12,564 nucleotides of DNA from an uncultured Oscillospiraceae bacterium (GTDB lineage Bacteria; Bacillota; Clostridia; Oscillospirales; Ruminococcaceae), in the NCBI GenBank assembly GCA_905212515.1, contig CAJMEU010000081.1:1-12564 (forward strand). The letters are read 5' to 3'. Under the pieces are notes generated by a model, which made no database searches, had not been told where the DNA came from, and saw only the letters and a list, made by a program, of their open reading frames with translations. Within the stretch, counting starts at the first letter, position 1; each line of letters starts with the position of its first letter. A program made the translations under genes and the position numbers. This document shows positions 1 through 6,233 of this stretch, piece after piece.

Positions 1-373
1 GCCGCACAAGCAGCACCACCGCGATCACCAGAATGCCAAAGCAGCTTCCCCAAATGTATGCGTAAGGTTCTAAGATCGGCTGAAGGAATTTAACCCCAGC
101 CTGTATCAATAACACCGATATAATAAAGCACTTTGCGGGCGAGGAAGCATGGTACCCGCCCATACGCTTACGGAACAAAATGAAACCCACATAAAAAATC
201 AGGCTCTCGCCCACCGTATGCGTAAAGGCCCCTATTAGAAGGATCGCAATGAAAACCAGTGCCTTTTGGATGCGCCGTTCCACCGCGTAGACGCACCAGT
301 CGTACAGCTTATCTGAAATATATTGTTTCCGAACAAAAAAAGATGCCACCGAAATGGCCATACCGTGCACCAT
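1..373 (-). CDS. agrB: AgrB-like accessory gene regulator protease, partial (runs off left edge)
   Basis: This is the N-terminal 124 codons of an AgrB-family membrane endopeptidase. The family cleaves the AgrD pro-peptide and helps make and export the cyclic autoinducer. The diagnostic core RMGGYHASSPAKC is at residues 70-82. Its His75 and Cys82 have the same spacing as the known catalytic pair of S. aureus AgrB (His77, Cys84). Hydrophobic segments lie near residues 38-53, 58-67, 82-101 and 107-124, as expected for a polytopic protein. The start is ATG at 373 with AGGAGG at 381-386, 7 nt upstream. It lies downstream of the regulator and kinase on the same strand, so the order is RR-HK-AgrB, the reverse of agrBDCA. 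No agrD is visible, and it may follow agrB outside the window. The family call is strong, but the C-terminus and the peptide partner cannot be seen. Confidence 0.9.
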   Translation of the reverse strand, partial: MVHGMAISVASFFVRKQYISDKLYDWCVYAVERRIQKALVFIAILLIGAFTHTVGESLIFYVGFILFRKRMGGYHASSPAKCFIISVLLIQAGVKFLQPILEPYAYIWGSCFGILVIAVVLLVR

Positions 374-506
374 ATCAGCGCCTCCTTCTTGGCCATACGA
401 TAGCATCTTCTTTTATCAAATACAACAAAAACAACATAAACAACAGGTTTTTCGTCACAAACAGCAGGTCCGCGCCGGACAGAAGTATGCGCTCCGTGTA
501 CAAGTT

Positions 507-1828
507 TCACGACAGGAGGGTGGTGAACTGAAACCATCCTTCCGTGGAGCACACCACATAGTCCAGCCCGTATTTCTCCAAAGTGCGGCGCACGTTGGGC
601 AGGCCGTAGCCATGTTCCTCGCTGTGGTCTTTGGTGGTGGCCACCGTGTTGTTCACAATGTGTGCCGTGCCCCGCATGGTGTTGCGCACCGAAAGCAGCG
701 TCTCCTCCTCCCGTTTCTCGAACTTCACCGAGATGAACCGCTCCCCTTCCTCCACCTGGGACGCCGCTTCAATGGCGTTGTCCAGCACATTGGCCAGGAT
801 GGTCACGATATCCTTGTCCTCAATGGGCAGGTCGGCCAAATTGTTGATCTGGAACATCATCGTCACGCCGGCCCGTTTGGCCGCGTGATATTTCTGGTTC
901 AGCACCGCGTCCACAAAGGGGTTTTGGTGCTGACCACGATCACCGAAACGCTGACGGCGCTCGCCAGGCTTTGGACATAGGCGCGGGCCTCTTCTGTGCG
1001 GCCGCCGCACAGCAGCTCCTGCACCGTCTGCAATTGGTTGCGGAAATCGTGTACCAAAGCCCGCTGCTGCGTATAGGCATTGTTGATGGCAACGGCGGCG
1101 CCCATGGCGGACTGCGCGTTCTGCGCCAAAATTTTTGCTTCCGTCGCCGCTTGGCGTTCCTGTTCCATTTTATCCTGCAAGATCACTTGGCCAATATTGG
1201 CGGCCAGCAAAAACATACAGTCCGCCAGCAGCCACAGCGAGACTTCGTTGCTTTTCATCGAATAATCCACCAGCAGGATCAACGTGACGATGCTGCACAG
1301 CGGCATCAGCAGAAAACCCATCCATTCTACCGTCGTCAGTCGGATGGTCTTGTCTTTGGCCCGCCCTTTCAACAATTTCCTGCAAATGACAATGATGGTA
1401 AAAATCATCAGCATATTGAAGAACATGACCACCAGATACCCGGCCGGAGAACCGTACAATTCCTGCTGCGATTTTTTCGATAAGATCATCAGGAAAATCA
1501 CGCTCATATATCCAATTACATAGTTGATGATCTGATAGCCAATCGCGCAGAAAAATTTCTTGATTGGATGCCCTTTATAAGAAACTAGTGCTAAAATATA
1601 AATCGTTACTAGAATAAAAGCATATTTTGCGATTGAAGTTCCATGAAACCAGGGAGAGAAATTAATAAACCCATATTGTATAACGTAAGTGGCCGCAAGA
1701 GAAATTATAAAATCTCGTCGTGATAATTGCCTCTCTAACAAAATATCATAAACCAAAACACATGCCAGCATATCAACTAAAATGTTAATAGCTGTAAGGA
1801 TATTCCCTAACGCGTCCAGTGGAATCAC
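507..1828 (-). pseudogene. AgrC-like GHKL sensor histidine kinase, broken by a single-base frameshift
   Basis: This is the membrane sensor kinase of the agr-like cassette, expected to sense the cyclic peptide and phosphorylate the LytTR regulator. The N-terminal part (stop at 899) has about six hydrophobic segments over residues 5-215, then a dimerisation/phospho-acceptor region ALVHDFRNQLQTVQELL with His260. The C-terminal part (reading to 507) carries the GHKL ATPase: N-box NVLDNAIEAA and G-box EEHGYGLPNVRRTLEKYG. The two parts are in different frames, joined near 914-925 (AAAACCCC on the minus strand). Adding one A restores STKNPFVDAVLNQKY, which fits the family motif, and gives about 440 residues, the usual AgrC length. 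The likely start is GTG at 1828: its GTGA overlaps the regulator's stop and an AAGGGG-like site lies just upstream. An in-frame GTG at 1846 is less likely. The sensor half (1561-1800) is only about 33% GC. The break could be real decay, an assembly error or, less likely, programmed frameshifting. Confidence 0.85.
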
Positions 1829-2544
1829 TCTTCCACCCCTTTCCACTTCGTATAGATTGCGCGCACGGCGCTGTAATTCTTTACGCCCACCGCCAGCTTT
1901 TCGCCGGTGGACAGCTTTGCCTCGTAGTTCTTGATCACGGTGATATGCCGCATGTTCACCAGGAACCCGCGGTGGATGCGCAAAAAGCCCTTGCCCGCCA
2001 GCTCCTCCTCAATGCTGCTGATGCGTTTGCGCGCCCGGTACACCATGCGCTCCTTTTCCTGGACATGCGCGTCCACGCCCGCGCCCCGGCTTTCAAAGTA
2101 AAGAAGCTTGTGCAGGGGAATGTGGACCGTCTCTCCCTCCACGATGCGCAGCGGGTACAGGTCCCGCAGCACCTGGGCCTGGTCCATCGCGGCGGCCATA
2201 CAATACTTGAACGAAACGTCTAAGTCGCTTTTCAGCAGATAGCGGAACGCCGACACCTCGTAGCCCCTGGTCGCGGACCCCACCAGCCCGGAGACGTAGA
2301 TCAGCAGGGCGTTCTTGTTTTCCTCCCGCAGTTTGTACGCCACTTCAATGCCGTCGCATTCCTTCATCCCCACATCCAGAAACACCACGTCCCAGCCGGC
2401 CAGGTCGCTGCTTAAAAATGCGCCGGGCTGCAGATAAGTTTTCACGTCCACATCCATGTGCTGTGTGCGAAAATAGGTCAAAGCCAAATTTTTCATCTTT
2501 TCTGCAAATACCGGCTCGTCATCGATCACGGCAATTTTCAACAT
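1825..2544 (-). CDS. LytTR-family response regulator (AgrA-like)
   Basis: This 239-residue DNA-binding response regulator is the expected partner of the adjacent AgrC-like kinase. The receiver domain (residues 1-120) has the acidic pair Asp8-Asp9, the phospho-acceptor Asp57 in VVFLDVGM and the conserved Lys105 in RYLLKSD. The LytTR DNA-binding domain (about 135-235) has the typical FLRIHRGFLVNMRHI segment at 187-201. AgrA-type LytTR proteins bind short direct repeats upstream of target promoters. The start ATG at 2544 has a GGAGGAGGG ribosome site about 10 nt upstream. The gene is first in its operon, preceded by a TATAAT promoter. Its stop overlaps the kinase start by 4 nt (GTGA), which suggests translational coupling. 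Assignment to the LytTR class is firm. The AgrA label rests on the neighbouring AgrC- and AgrB-like genes. Confidence 0.93.
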   Translation of the reverse strand: MLKIAVIDDEPVFAEKMKNLALTYFRTQHMDVDVKTYLQPGAFLSSDLAGWDVVFLDVGMKECDGIEVAYKLREENKNALLIYVSGLVGSATRGYEVSAFRYLLKSDLDVSFKYCMAAAMDQAQVLRDLYPLRIVEGETVHIPLHKLLYFESRGAGVDAHVQEKERMVYRARKRISSIEEELAGKGFLRIHRGFLVNMRHITVIKNYEAKLSTGEKLAVGVKNYSAVRAIYTKWKGVEE

Positions 2545-2643
2545 CCTGGTTAAGCCCTCCTCCTTGTGGCAAACATTTGGGCATTTGCGCGGTTTGAAAA
2601 GACAGAAAACGACAATTTTCTCGCTTTTCCTCGATAATTATTT

Positions 2644-2672
2644 ATTATATCACAGAACGATACCAATCAGAA
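2644..2672 (-). promoter_or_regulatory. Candidate sigma-70-type promoter of the agr-like operon
   Basis: On the minus strand a perfect TATAAT (2649-2644) is preceded by TGA, giving an extended -10 (TGnTATAAT). At a 17-nt spacing the -35 position reads TTCTGA (2672-2667), only 3 of 6 to consensus, so activation by a regulator is plausible. Transcription would start near 2637 and leave an untranslated leader of about 90 nt before the regulator's ATG. The call is inferred from sequence only. Confidence 0.55.
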
Positions 2673-2748
2673 TGGCGCAGTGGGCCAACCGGGCACTTTT
2701 TTATCGACTTTTTCCCCCTATCGTCGCCTTTACTGTACAAATTGCGGC

Positions 2749-2797
2749 AAAAAAGCTTCCAAAACCGCGTGCCGATACGCGGTTTCGGAAGCTTTTT
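2749..2797 (-). terminator. Rho-independent terminator of the TraX/two-component operon
   Basis: A near-perfect inverted repeat lies 13 nt beyond the kinase stop codon. The arms AAAAAGCTTCC and GGAAGCTTTTT enclose AAACCGCGT and ACGCGGTTT with a single A-C mismatch, and the loop GCCGAT is at 2771-2776. On the minus strand the stem ends in TTTTTT. A T-rich tract on the plus strand would let it work in both directions. It separates the kinase operon from the agr-like promoter downstream. Confidence 0.9.
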
Positions 2798-2809
2798 CTC
2801 TTTTATTTT

Positions 2810-4216
2810 CTATTTTTCGCCGGGCACACGGCTGACGGTCAGCACCGCGCGGGCGCCCTGCCCGGTATTGCCAAGCTCCAGCCGGCCGCCGTGGCGGCCC
2901 GCCGCTTGCCGGGCAAAGTACAGCCCCAGGCCCTGGTGGCCGCCCTGGGGGCGGGCCGCGTCGCTGGTGTACAGCGCCTCGCCCGCCTTGGCCAGCGCCT
3001 CGGGCGAAAAGCCGGGCCCCGTGTCCTCCACAATAAAGGCCACCTCCCGCGCCTCGGCCTCCACCCGCAGCGTGATGCGCCCGCCCGCGGGCGTATAGCG
3101 CGCGGCGTTGTCCAGCAGATTCAGCAGGGCGCGGGTCAGCTCCTGCCGCTGGGCGGGCACGGCCAGGTGGGGCACGCCCCCCGCCTCGAACACGATGCCC
3201 CGCGGCGTGCACAGCCCCTTGGCCTCGCCCACCACCGCTTCCACCAGCGGGGGCAGGGGCACGGTCTCCAGCGGCGCGTCCTCAGCGCCGGCGCTGACGG
3301 CCCGCAGGCGGCCCACGTACCCTTCAGCCCGGCGGGTGCTGCGCAGGATGGCCTCCACGCTGTCCTTCTGCGGGGCGGTCAGGGGTTCCTCGGCCAGCAA
3401 TTCGGCGTTGCCGCCGATGACGGTCAGGGGCGTTTTCAAATCGTGGGCCAGGGCGGCGATCTGGTCGGTCCGCTGCTGCTCCATCTCCCACTGGGCTTTC
3501 AGCGAGCGGGCCAGCTCCTCCCGCAGGGTGTCCATGGTGGCCAGGGCGTCCCCAAATTCCCGCACGCGGGACCTTGCCGCGGCTGCCGCCGACACGTCCC
3601 CCGCCGCGATGCGGGCGCCGGCGTCGGCCAGAAGCTGCGCATCCCGCCGCAGCAGCCGGGCGTAATGGCGGGTGACCAGGCCCACGGCCAACAGGCACGC
3701 CGCGGCCAGCGCCCCCAGCCAAAGCAGCTGGAAATCGGGCCAAACGCCGCGCAGGGCCGGGTTCACATACACCAGCGTGTAGGCGTAAAAGCAGGTGAAC
3801 CAGGTCCCGTCGGCCAGCTGTGCCGAGCCCTCGTAGGTGGTGTACAGCGCCTCTTTCACCCGCTGGCCCGCGCCCCAGGCCGCCAATTGTTTTTCGCTGA
3901 GATTGGTGGAGAGCACCCAGGGCTCGCCCTCCCCCGCGCCGATCTGCCCCGGCGCCGGCCCCTCGTACAGCACGTACCGCATGGGCTGGGGCAGGGCGTC
4001 CGGGTCAAAGGTGTCCGCCGTCCAGCCCGGCACCAGGTTCGCGGCGTCCAGCCAGGCCTGGCTGCCCGCGTTGGCCAGATAGATGAAGCCCAGATTGACC
4101 AGCATTTCCAACAGCAGGAACCACAGCACCGCCAGCGTCAGGCAGATGCCGCCGGACAGCAGCAGATAGCGCACGAACACGCCGCGCAGGGGCACGCCTC
4201 TCACTCGCTTTTCCAT
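2810..4216 (-). CDS. HAMP-type sensor histidine kinase
   Basis: This 468-residue membrane kinase pairs with the OmpR-type regulator whose gene it overlaps by 16 nt. Transmembrane segments are at about 15-39 and 161-182, flanking an extracytoplasmic domain of about 120 residues that I do not recognise. A HAMP-like linker (about 183-235) follows. The HisKA box ALAHDLKTPLTVIGGNAELL has the phospho-acceptor His258. The HATPase has an N-box LLNLLDNAARYTP (Asn366, Asn370), G1 EDTGPGF (397-403) and G2 GLGLYFARQ (429-437). All catalytic motifs look intact. The layout resembles VanS/bacteriocin-immunity-type kinases of Firmicutes. The start is ATG at 4216, with only a weak GGGG-rich site upstream. A GTG at 4207 overlapping the regulator's stop is an alternative. 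The signal sensed cannot be told from sequence. Confidence 0.93.
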   Translation of the reverse strand: MEKRVRGVPLRGVFVRYLLLSGGICLTLAVLWFLLLEMLVNLGFIYLANAGSQAWLDAANLVPGWTADTFDPDALPQPMRYVLYEGPAPGQIGAGEGEPWVLSTNLSEKQLAAWGAGQRVKEALYTTYEGSAQLADGTWFTCFYAYTLVYVNPALRGVWPDFQLLWLGALAAACLLAVGLVTRHYARLLRRDAQLLADAGARIAAGDVSAAAAARSRVREFGDALATMDTLREELARSLKAQWEMEQQRTDQIAALAHDLKTPLTVIGGNAELLAEEPLTAPQKDSVEAILRSTRRAEGYVGRLRAVSAGAEDAPLETVPLPPLVEAVVGEAKGLCTPRGIVFEAGGVPHLAVPAQRQELTRALLNLLDNAARYTPAGGRITLRVEAEAREVAFIVEDTGPGFSPEALAKAGEALYTSDAARPQGGHQGLGLYFARQAAGRHGGRLELGNTGQGARAVLTVSRVPGEK

Positions 4217-4866
4217 TTGTACCCGATCCCCCAGACTGTCTCGATGGGCGAAGGCCCGGCCGGAGCCAGCTTCGCGCGGATGTTTTTCACATGCTCGGTG
4301 ACGGCGGATTCGTCGGCCGTGCCGTCGTAGCCGAACACGGCCTCGTAGATCTGCTCTTTGCCGAAGGTCTGGCCCGGGTGGGTGGCCAGGTATTCGCAGA
4401 TGGCGTACTCGCTTTTGGTCAGCCTGATGGGCGCGTCCCCGAAGTAGACGGCCTTTTCGGCCAGGTCAAAATCCAGGTTCGCCCGGCGCAGGCGGCTGCG
4501 GGGCGTGCGCTGCTGGCGGCGCAGGTGGGCCGCCACCCGGGCCCGCAGCTCGGCCACGCGGAAGGGCTTCATCAAATAATCGTCCGCCCCAAGGCCCAGG
4601 CCCAGCAGCACGTCGGCCTCGGCCGTTTTGGCGGTGAGGAACAGGATGGGGCAGTCCGCCAGGGCGCGGATGCGCCGGCAGGTGGCAAAGCCGTCCTCGC
4701 CGGGCATCATCACGTCCAGCAAAATACAGTCCGCCCAGCGGCAGTGCTGCTGGGTGACGTCCCCGCCCCGGGCCAGGGCTGTCACCTGATGGCCGTCCCG
4801 CTCCAGGGCGGCTTTCAGCAGCGCGCGCAGGTCTTCTTCATCGTCGACAACCAGGATATGGGCCAT
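4201..4866 (-). CDS. OmpR/PhoB-family response regulator
   Basis: This 221-residue transcription factor is expected to be phosphorylated by the downstream kinase. The receiver domain (1-115) shows the acidic pocket VVDDEED, the phospho-acceptor Asp51 in CILLDVMMPGEDG, Thr78 in LFLTAK and Lys100 in YLMKPF. The C-terminal winged helix (about 125-220) has the family's LTKSEYAICEYLATHPGQ helix and the ending ETVWGIGYKWKSE. The ATG at 4866 has a clear GGAGG 8-9 nt upstream. The gene follows the TraX-family stop by 19 nt and overlaps the kinase gene, so all three form one minus-strand operon. Lengths and motifs are normal for the family. Target genes are unknown. Autoregulation and control of the TraX gene are reasonable guesses from context only. 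Confidence 0.94.
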   Translation of the reverse strand: MAHILVVDDEEDLRALLKAALERDGHQVTALARGGDVTQQHCRWADCILLDVMMPGEDGFATCRRIRALADCPILFLTAKTAEADVLLGLGLGADDYLMKPFRVAELRARVAAHLRRQQRTPRSRLRRANLDFDLAEKAVYFGDAPIRLTKSEYAICEYLATHPGQTFGKEQIYEAVFGYDGTADESAVTEHVKNIRAKLAPAGPSPIETVWGIGYKWKSE

Positions 4867-4885
4867 GGCGGCGCCTCCTTCAAGG

Positions 4886-5737
4886 TCAGTGGATCACAAG
4901 ATACAGCGCCCAGGACAGGGCGTACAGGATATAGACATGGGCGGGGTAAAACACGTAGAACAGCGCCTTCAGCCCACGGCCGCGCCGGCCGTTGTACAGG
5001 GCCAGGGGCACCACGGCCAGCAGCTCCATCCACTCGTAATACTGGGTGAACAGGGTGGTGAAGGACTCGCCCCCGCGCACGACCATGTACCCGATGAACA
5101 CAAAATCGTACAGGAACACGAAGGTGCCCCAGGCGGCCAGCTGCAGGCCCCGGCGTTTGCGGAACACATACAGCAAAATGCCGCTGACCAGCGTGACGAT
5201 GCCGCCCTCGCCGAACATCCACGAGGGCAGGAAGGTGTAACAGGAAAAGCCCAGGAACGTCTCGATGCCGGGCACGGCGTTGAACAGCAGCGCCGAGCCG
5301 AAGGGCCACAGCAAGGCGCCCAGCAGGGCGGCCAGGCCGGGCAGGAAACGGCGGGCGCACAGCCAGTCGATGCCCTGCCAGATTACCAGCAGCACCATGA
5401 AATCGGTGAAGATACCGTTGCGGGGGTAGAAGCCGTCGGGCCGGTTGAAGAAGCCGCCGTATTGCATGAAGAAGCGCAGCGCGCCCATGGGAATGGCCAC
5501 GGCGGCGATGCGCAGGAAATAGCGCCCCCGGCTGCGGGTGTGGGAAAAGCCCTCGACCACGCAGAACAAAAAGATGGGCGCGGCCAGCCGCCCGGCCATG
5601 CTGAACCATTCGGGGATGAGGCCGGTGAAACCGAAGAAATAGTGGATGTGGTCCAGCACCATCAGGACCAGGGCCAGCACTTTCAGCCCGGTGCCGGTGA
5701 AGCCCGCAAAGCTTGTTTTCTGGCGGATCGTTTCCAT
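4886..5737 (-). CDS. TraX-family integral membrane protein
   Basis: This polytopic protein of 283 residues has about eight hydrophobic segments. It resembles the TraX family, named for the F-plasmid pilin N-acetylase and widespread in Firmicutes with unknown acyl acceptors. Family-like features are the early LKVLALVLMVLDHIHYFF segment, the AAPIFLFCVVEGFSHTRS stretch and the C-terminal FYVFYPAHVYILY. The start is ATG at 5737 (METIRQK), with AAGGAG about 11 nt upstream. The open frame continues upstream for another 149 codons to 6184, but that part lies in the repeat element and is not a credible extension. It is first in the operon with the OmpR-type regulator and kinase. The inverted-repeat element ends only 20 nt upstream of the start codon, so its native promoter may have been displaced. 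The membrane role is clear. The acetylase activity is only a family-level inference. Confidence 0.88.
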   Translation of the reverse strand: METIRQKTSFAGFTGTGLKVLALVLMVLDHIHYFFGFTGLIPEWFSMAGRLAAPIFLFCVVEGFSHTRSRGRYFLRIAAVAIPMGALRFFMQYGGFFNRPDGFYPRNGIFTDFMVLLVIWQGIDWLCARRFLPGLAALLGALLWPFGSALLFNAVPGIETFLGFSCYTFLPSWMFGEGGIVTLVSGILLYVFRKRRGLQLAAWGTFVFLYDFVFIGYMVVRGGESFTTLFTQYYEWMELLAVVPLALYNGRRGRGLKALFYVFYPAHVYILYALSWALYLVIH

Positions 5738-5757
5738 AAAAGCAACACTCCTTTTTA

Positions 5758-5800
5758 GGCGTGTTGACATAAGACAACATCGGTTTTGGCTGGCGTTTTT
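5758..5800 (+). repeat. Left terminal inverted repeat of the element
   Basis: This is the left arm of the terminal inverted repeat. The outer 25 nt are nearly identical to the reverse complement of the right arm, differing only at the 5th (T/C) and 18th (C/A) positions. The next 18 nt match at 12 positions. It contains a TTGACA hexamer pointing inward, but no -10 at a suitable distance. Confidence 0.75.
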
Positions 5801-5815
5801 GGCGCCTGGCGTGTT

Positions 5816-5855
5816 CAAAAAGTTCGGTAATCCGTCAGGATTGCCGAGCTTTTTT
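5816..5855 (+). terminator. Bidirectional rho-independent terminator-like hairpin inside the element
   Basis: A 13-bp stem runs from 5821-5833 to 5838-5850 with loop GTCA (two G-U pairs). It is preceded by AAAAA and followed by TTTTTT, so it has a U-tract on either strand. An 11-bp outer pairing, GGCGTTTTTGG (5792-5802) with CCAAAAACGCC (5870-5880), encloses it. No gene ends here, so it would act as an insulator between TraX and the phage genes. Confidence 0.65.
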
Positions 5856-5892
5856 CGCACCCTATCCATCCAAAAACGCCGGGCCAATCCTT

Positions 5893-6165
5893 GCCGCGCA
5901 GGATGATGCGCGGCATTTCGCTGCGCGAAACCGGACAGTTTGCTCAAAGGCCCCACTGGGGCCTTTGCCGCCTGCGGCGACCGCAAAACTGCTGTGCACT
6001 TCTGGGAAGGCAATTTTTGATGCAGAGCAAGGAAAATCCACGCAGGCACTTTGTGGTTGTCAAGCTGTGCGGTGGCGAAGCCACGAACAGTCCAGTGGAC
6101 TGTTCGAGCACACCGTGCGGTTTTGCCGCTTCGCGGCAAAATGCGGGCTATGCTTTTGTCCCGCA
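5893..6165. other. Cluster of short GC-rich hairpins
   Basis: At least seven palindromes follow one another, each with a different sequence: 5893-5914 (GCCGCGCA arm), 5916-5930 (TTTCGC), 5945-5967 (CAAAGGCCCC, 10-bp perfect stem), 5967-5978 (GCCGC), 6072-6084 (GTGGC), 6085-6105 (GAACAGTCC, 9-bp perfect stem) and 6121-6141 (TTTTGCCGC, 9-bp perfect stem). A looser TGCGGG/CCCGCA pair lies at 6142-6165. The density suggests selection on a folded RNA or single-stranded DNA. No known RNA family was recognised. Confidence 0.6.
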
Positions 6166-6208
6166 AGCACGCTTGACGCCGCACTGCGCGAAAATTGCCT
6201 TCCAGAAG
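5999..6208. repeat. Inner inverted repeat nested in the element
   Basis: The arms at 5999-6017 (CTTCTGGGAAGGCAATTTT) and 6191-6208 pair over 18 bp with a single bulged G. They enclose about 170 nt that hold four smaller palindromes. The right inner arm directly abuts the outer right arm, so the 210-bp inner unit could be a shorter element of its own, or one arm of a large branched fold. Confidence 0.7.
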
Positions 6209-6233
6209 CGATGTTTTCTTATGTCAACGCGCC
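6191..6233 (-). repeat. Right terminal inverted repeat of the element
   Basis: This is the right arm of the terminal inverted repeat. Read on the minus strand it starts GGCGCGTTGACATAAGA and continues without a gap into CTTCTGGAAGGCAATTTT. That second part is also repeated at 5999-6017, so this arm takes part in two alternative pairings. Confidence 0.75.

Larger units (their letters stand above)
5758..6233. repeat. 476-bp MITE-like structured element with long terminal inverted repeats
   Basis: The two ends are inverted copies of each other over 43 nt, with 35 matches counted by eye. The outermost 25 nt match at 23 positions (GGCGYGTTGACATAAGA then MAACATCG). Both flanks carry TTA directly next to the repeat (5755-5757 and 6234-6236), a possible 3-bp target duplication that could be chance. 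Inside are a second inverted repeat, a terminator-like hairpin and a row of GC-rich palindromes. No convincing coding sequence is present: the open frames crossing it follow the repeat and lack ribosome sites. It may be a non-autonomous mobile element, a dispersed repeat of this lineage, or a gene for a large structured RNA. No transposase is seen. Confidence 0.75.

Noticed and set aside
235..552. Minus-strand 105-codon frame spanning the kinase end and agrB start
   Set aside because: It overlaps two real genes in another frame, and the internal MAKKEALIW start has no independent support; it was considered as AgrD but has no matching layout.
2564..4330. Very long plus-strand frame opposite the kinase gene
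   Set aside because: It is a shadow of GC-rich coding sequence: low-complexity, rich in Gly, Arg, Gln and His, while the opposite strand encodes a complete histidine kinase.
5764..5790. TTGACA in the left terminal repeat as a promoter -35
   Set aside because: No -10-like hexamer is found at 15-19 nt on the same strand, at either end of the element.
6085..6120. GTTCGAG within a hairpin, reminiscent of a tRNA T-arm
   Set aside because: No acceptor stem, D-arm or anticodon arm is present around it; the bases belong to the GAACAGTCC palindrome.
5893..6165. CRISPR array or attC-like integron sites
   Set aside because: The palindromes differ in sequence and spacing, with no regular repeat-spacer unit and no integrase nearby.
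4886..6184. Long upstream extension of the TraX-family frame (432 codons in all)
   Set aside because: The extra N-terminal part lies within the inverted-repeat element, lacks a ribosome site and does not look like TraX; ATG at 5737 has a good site.
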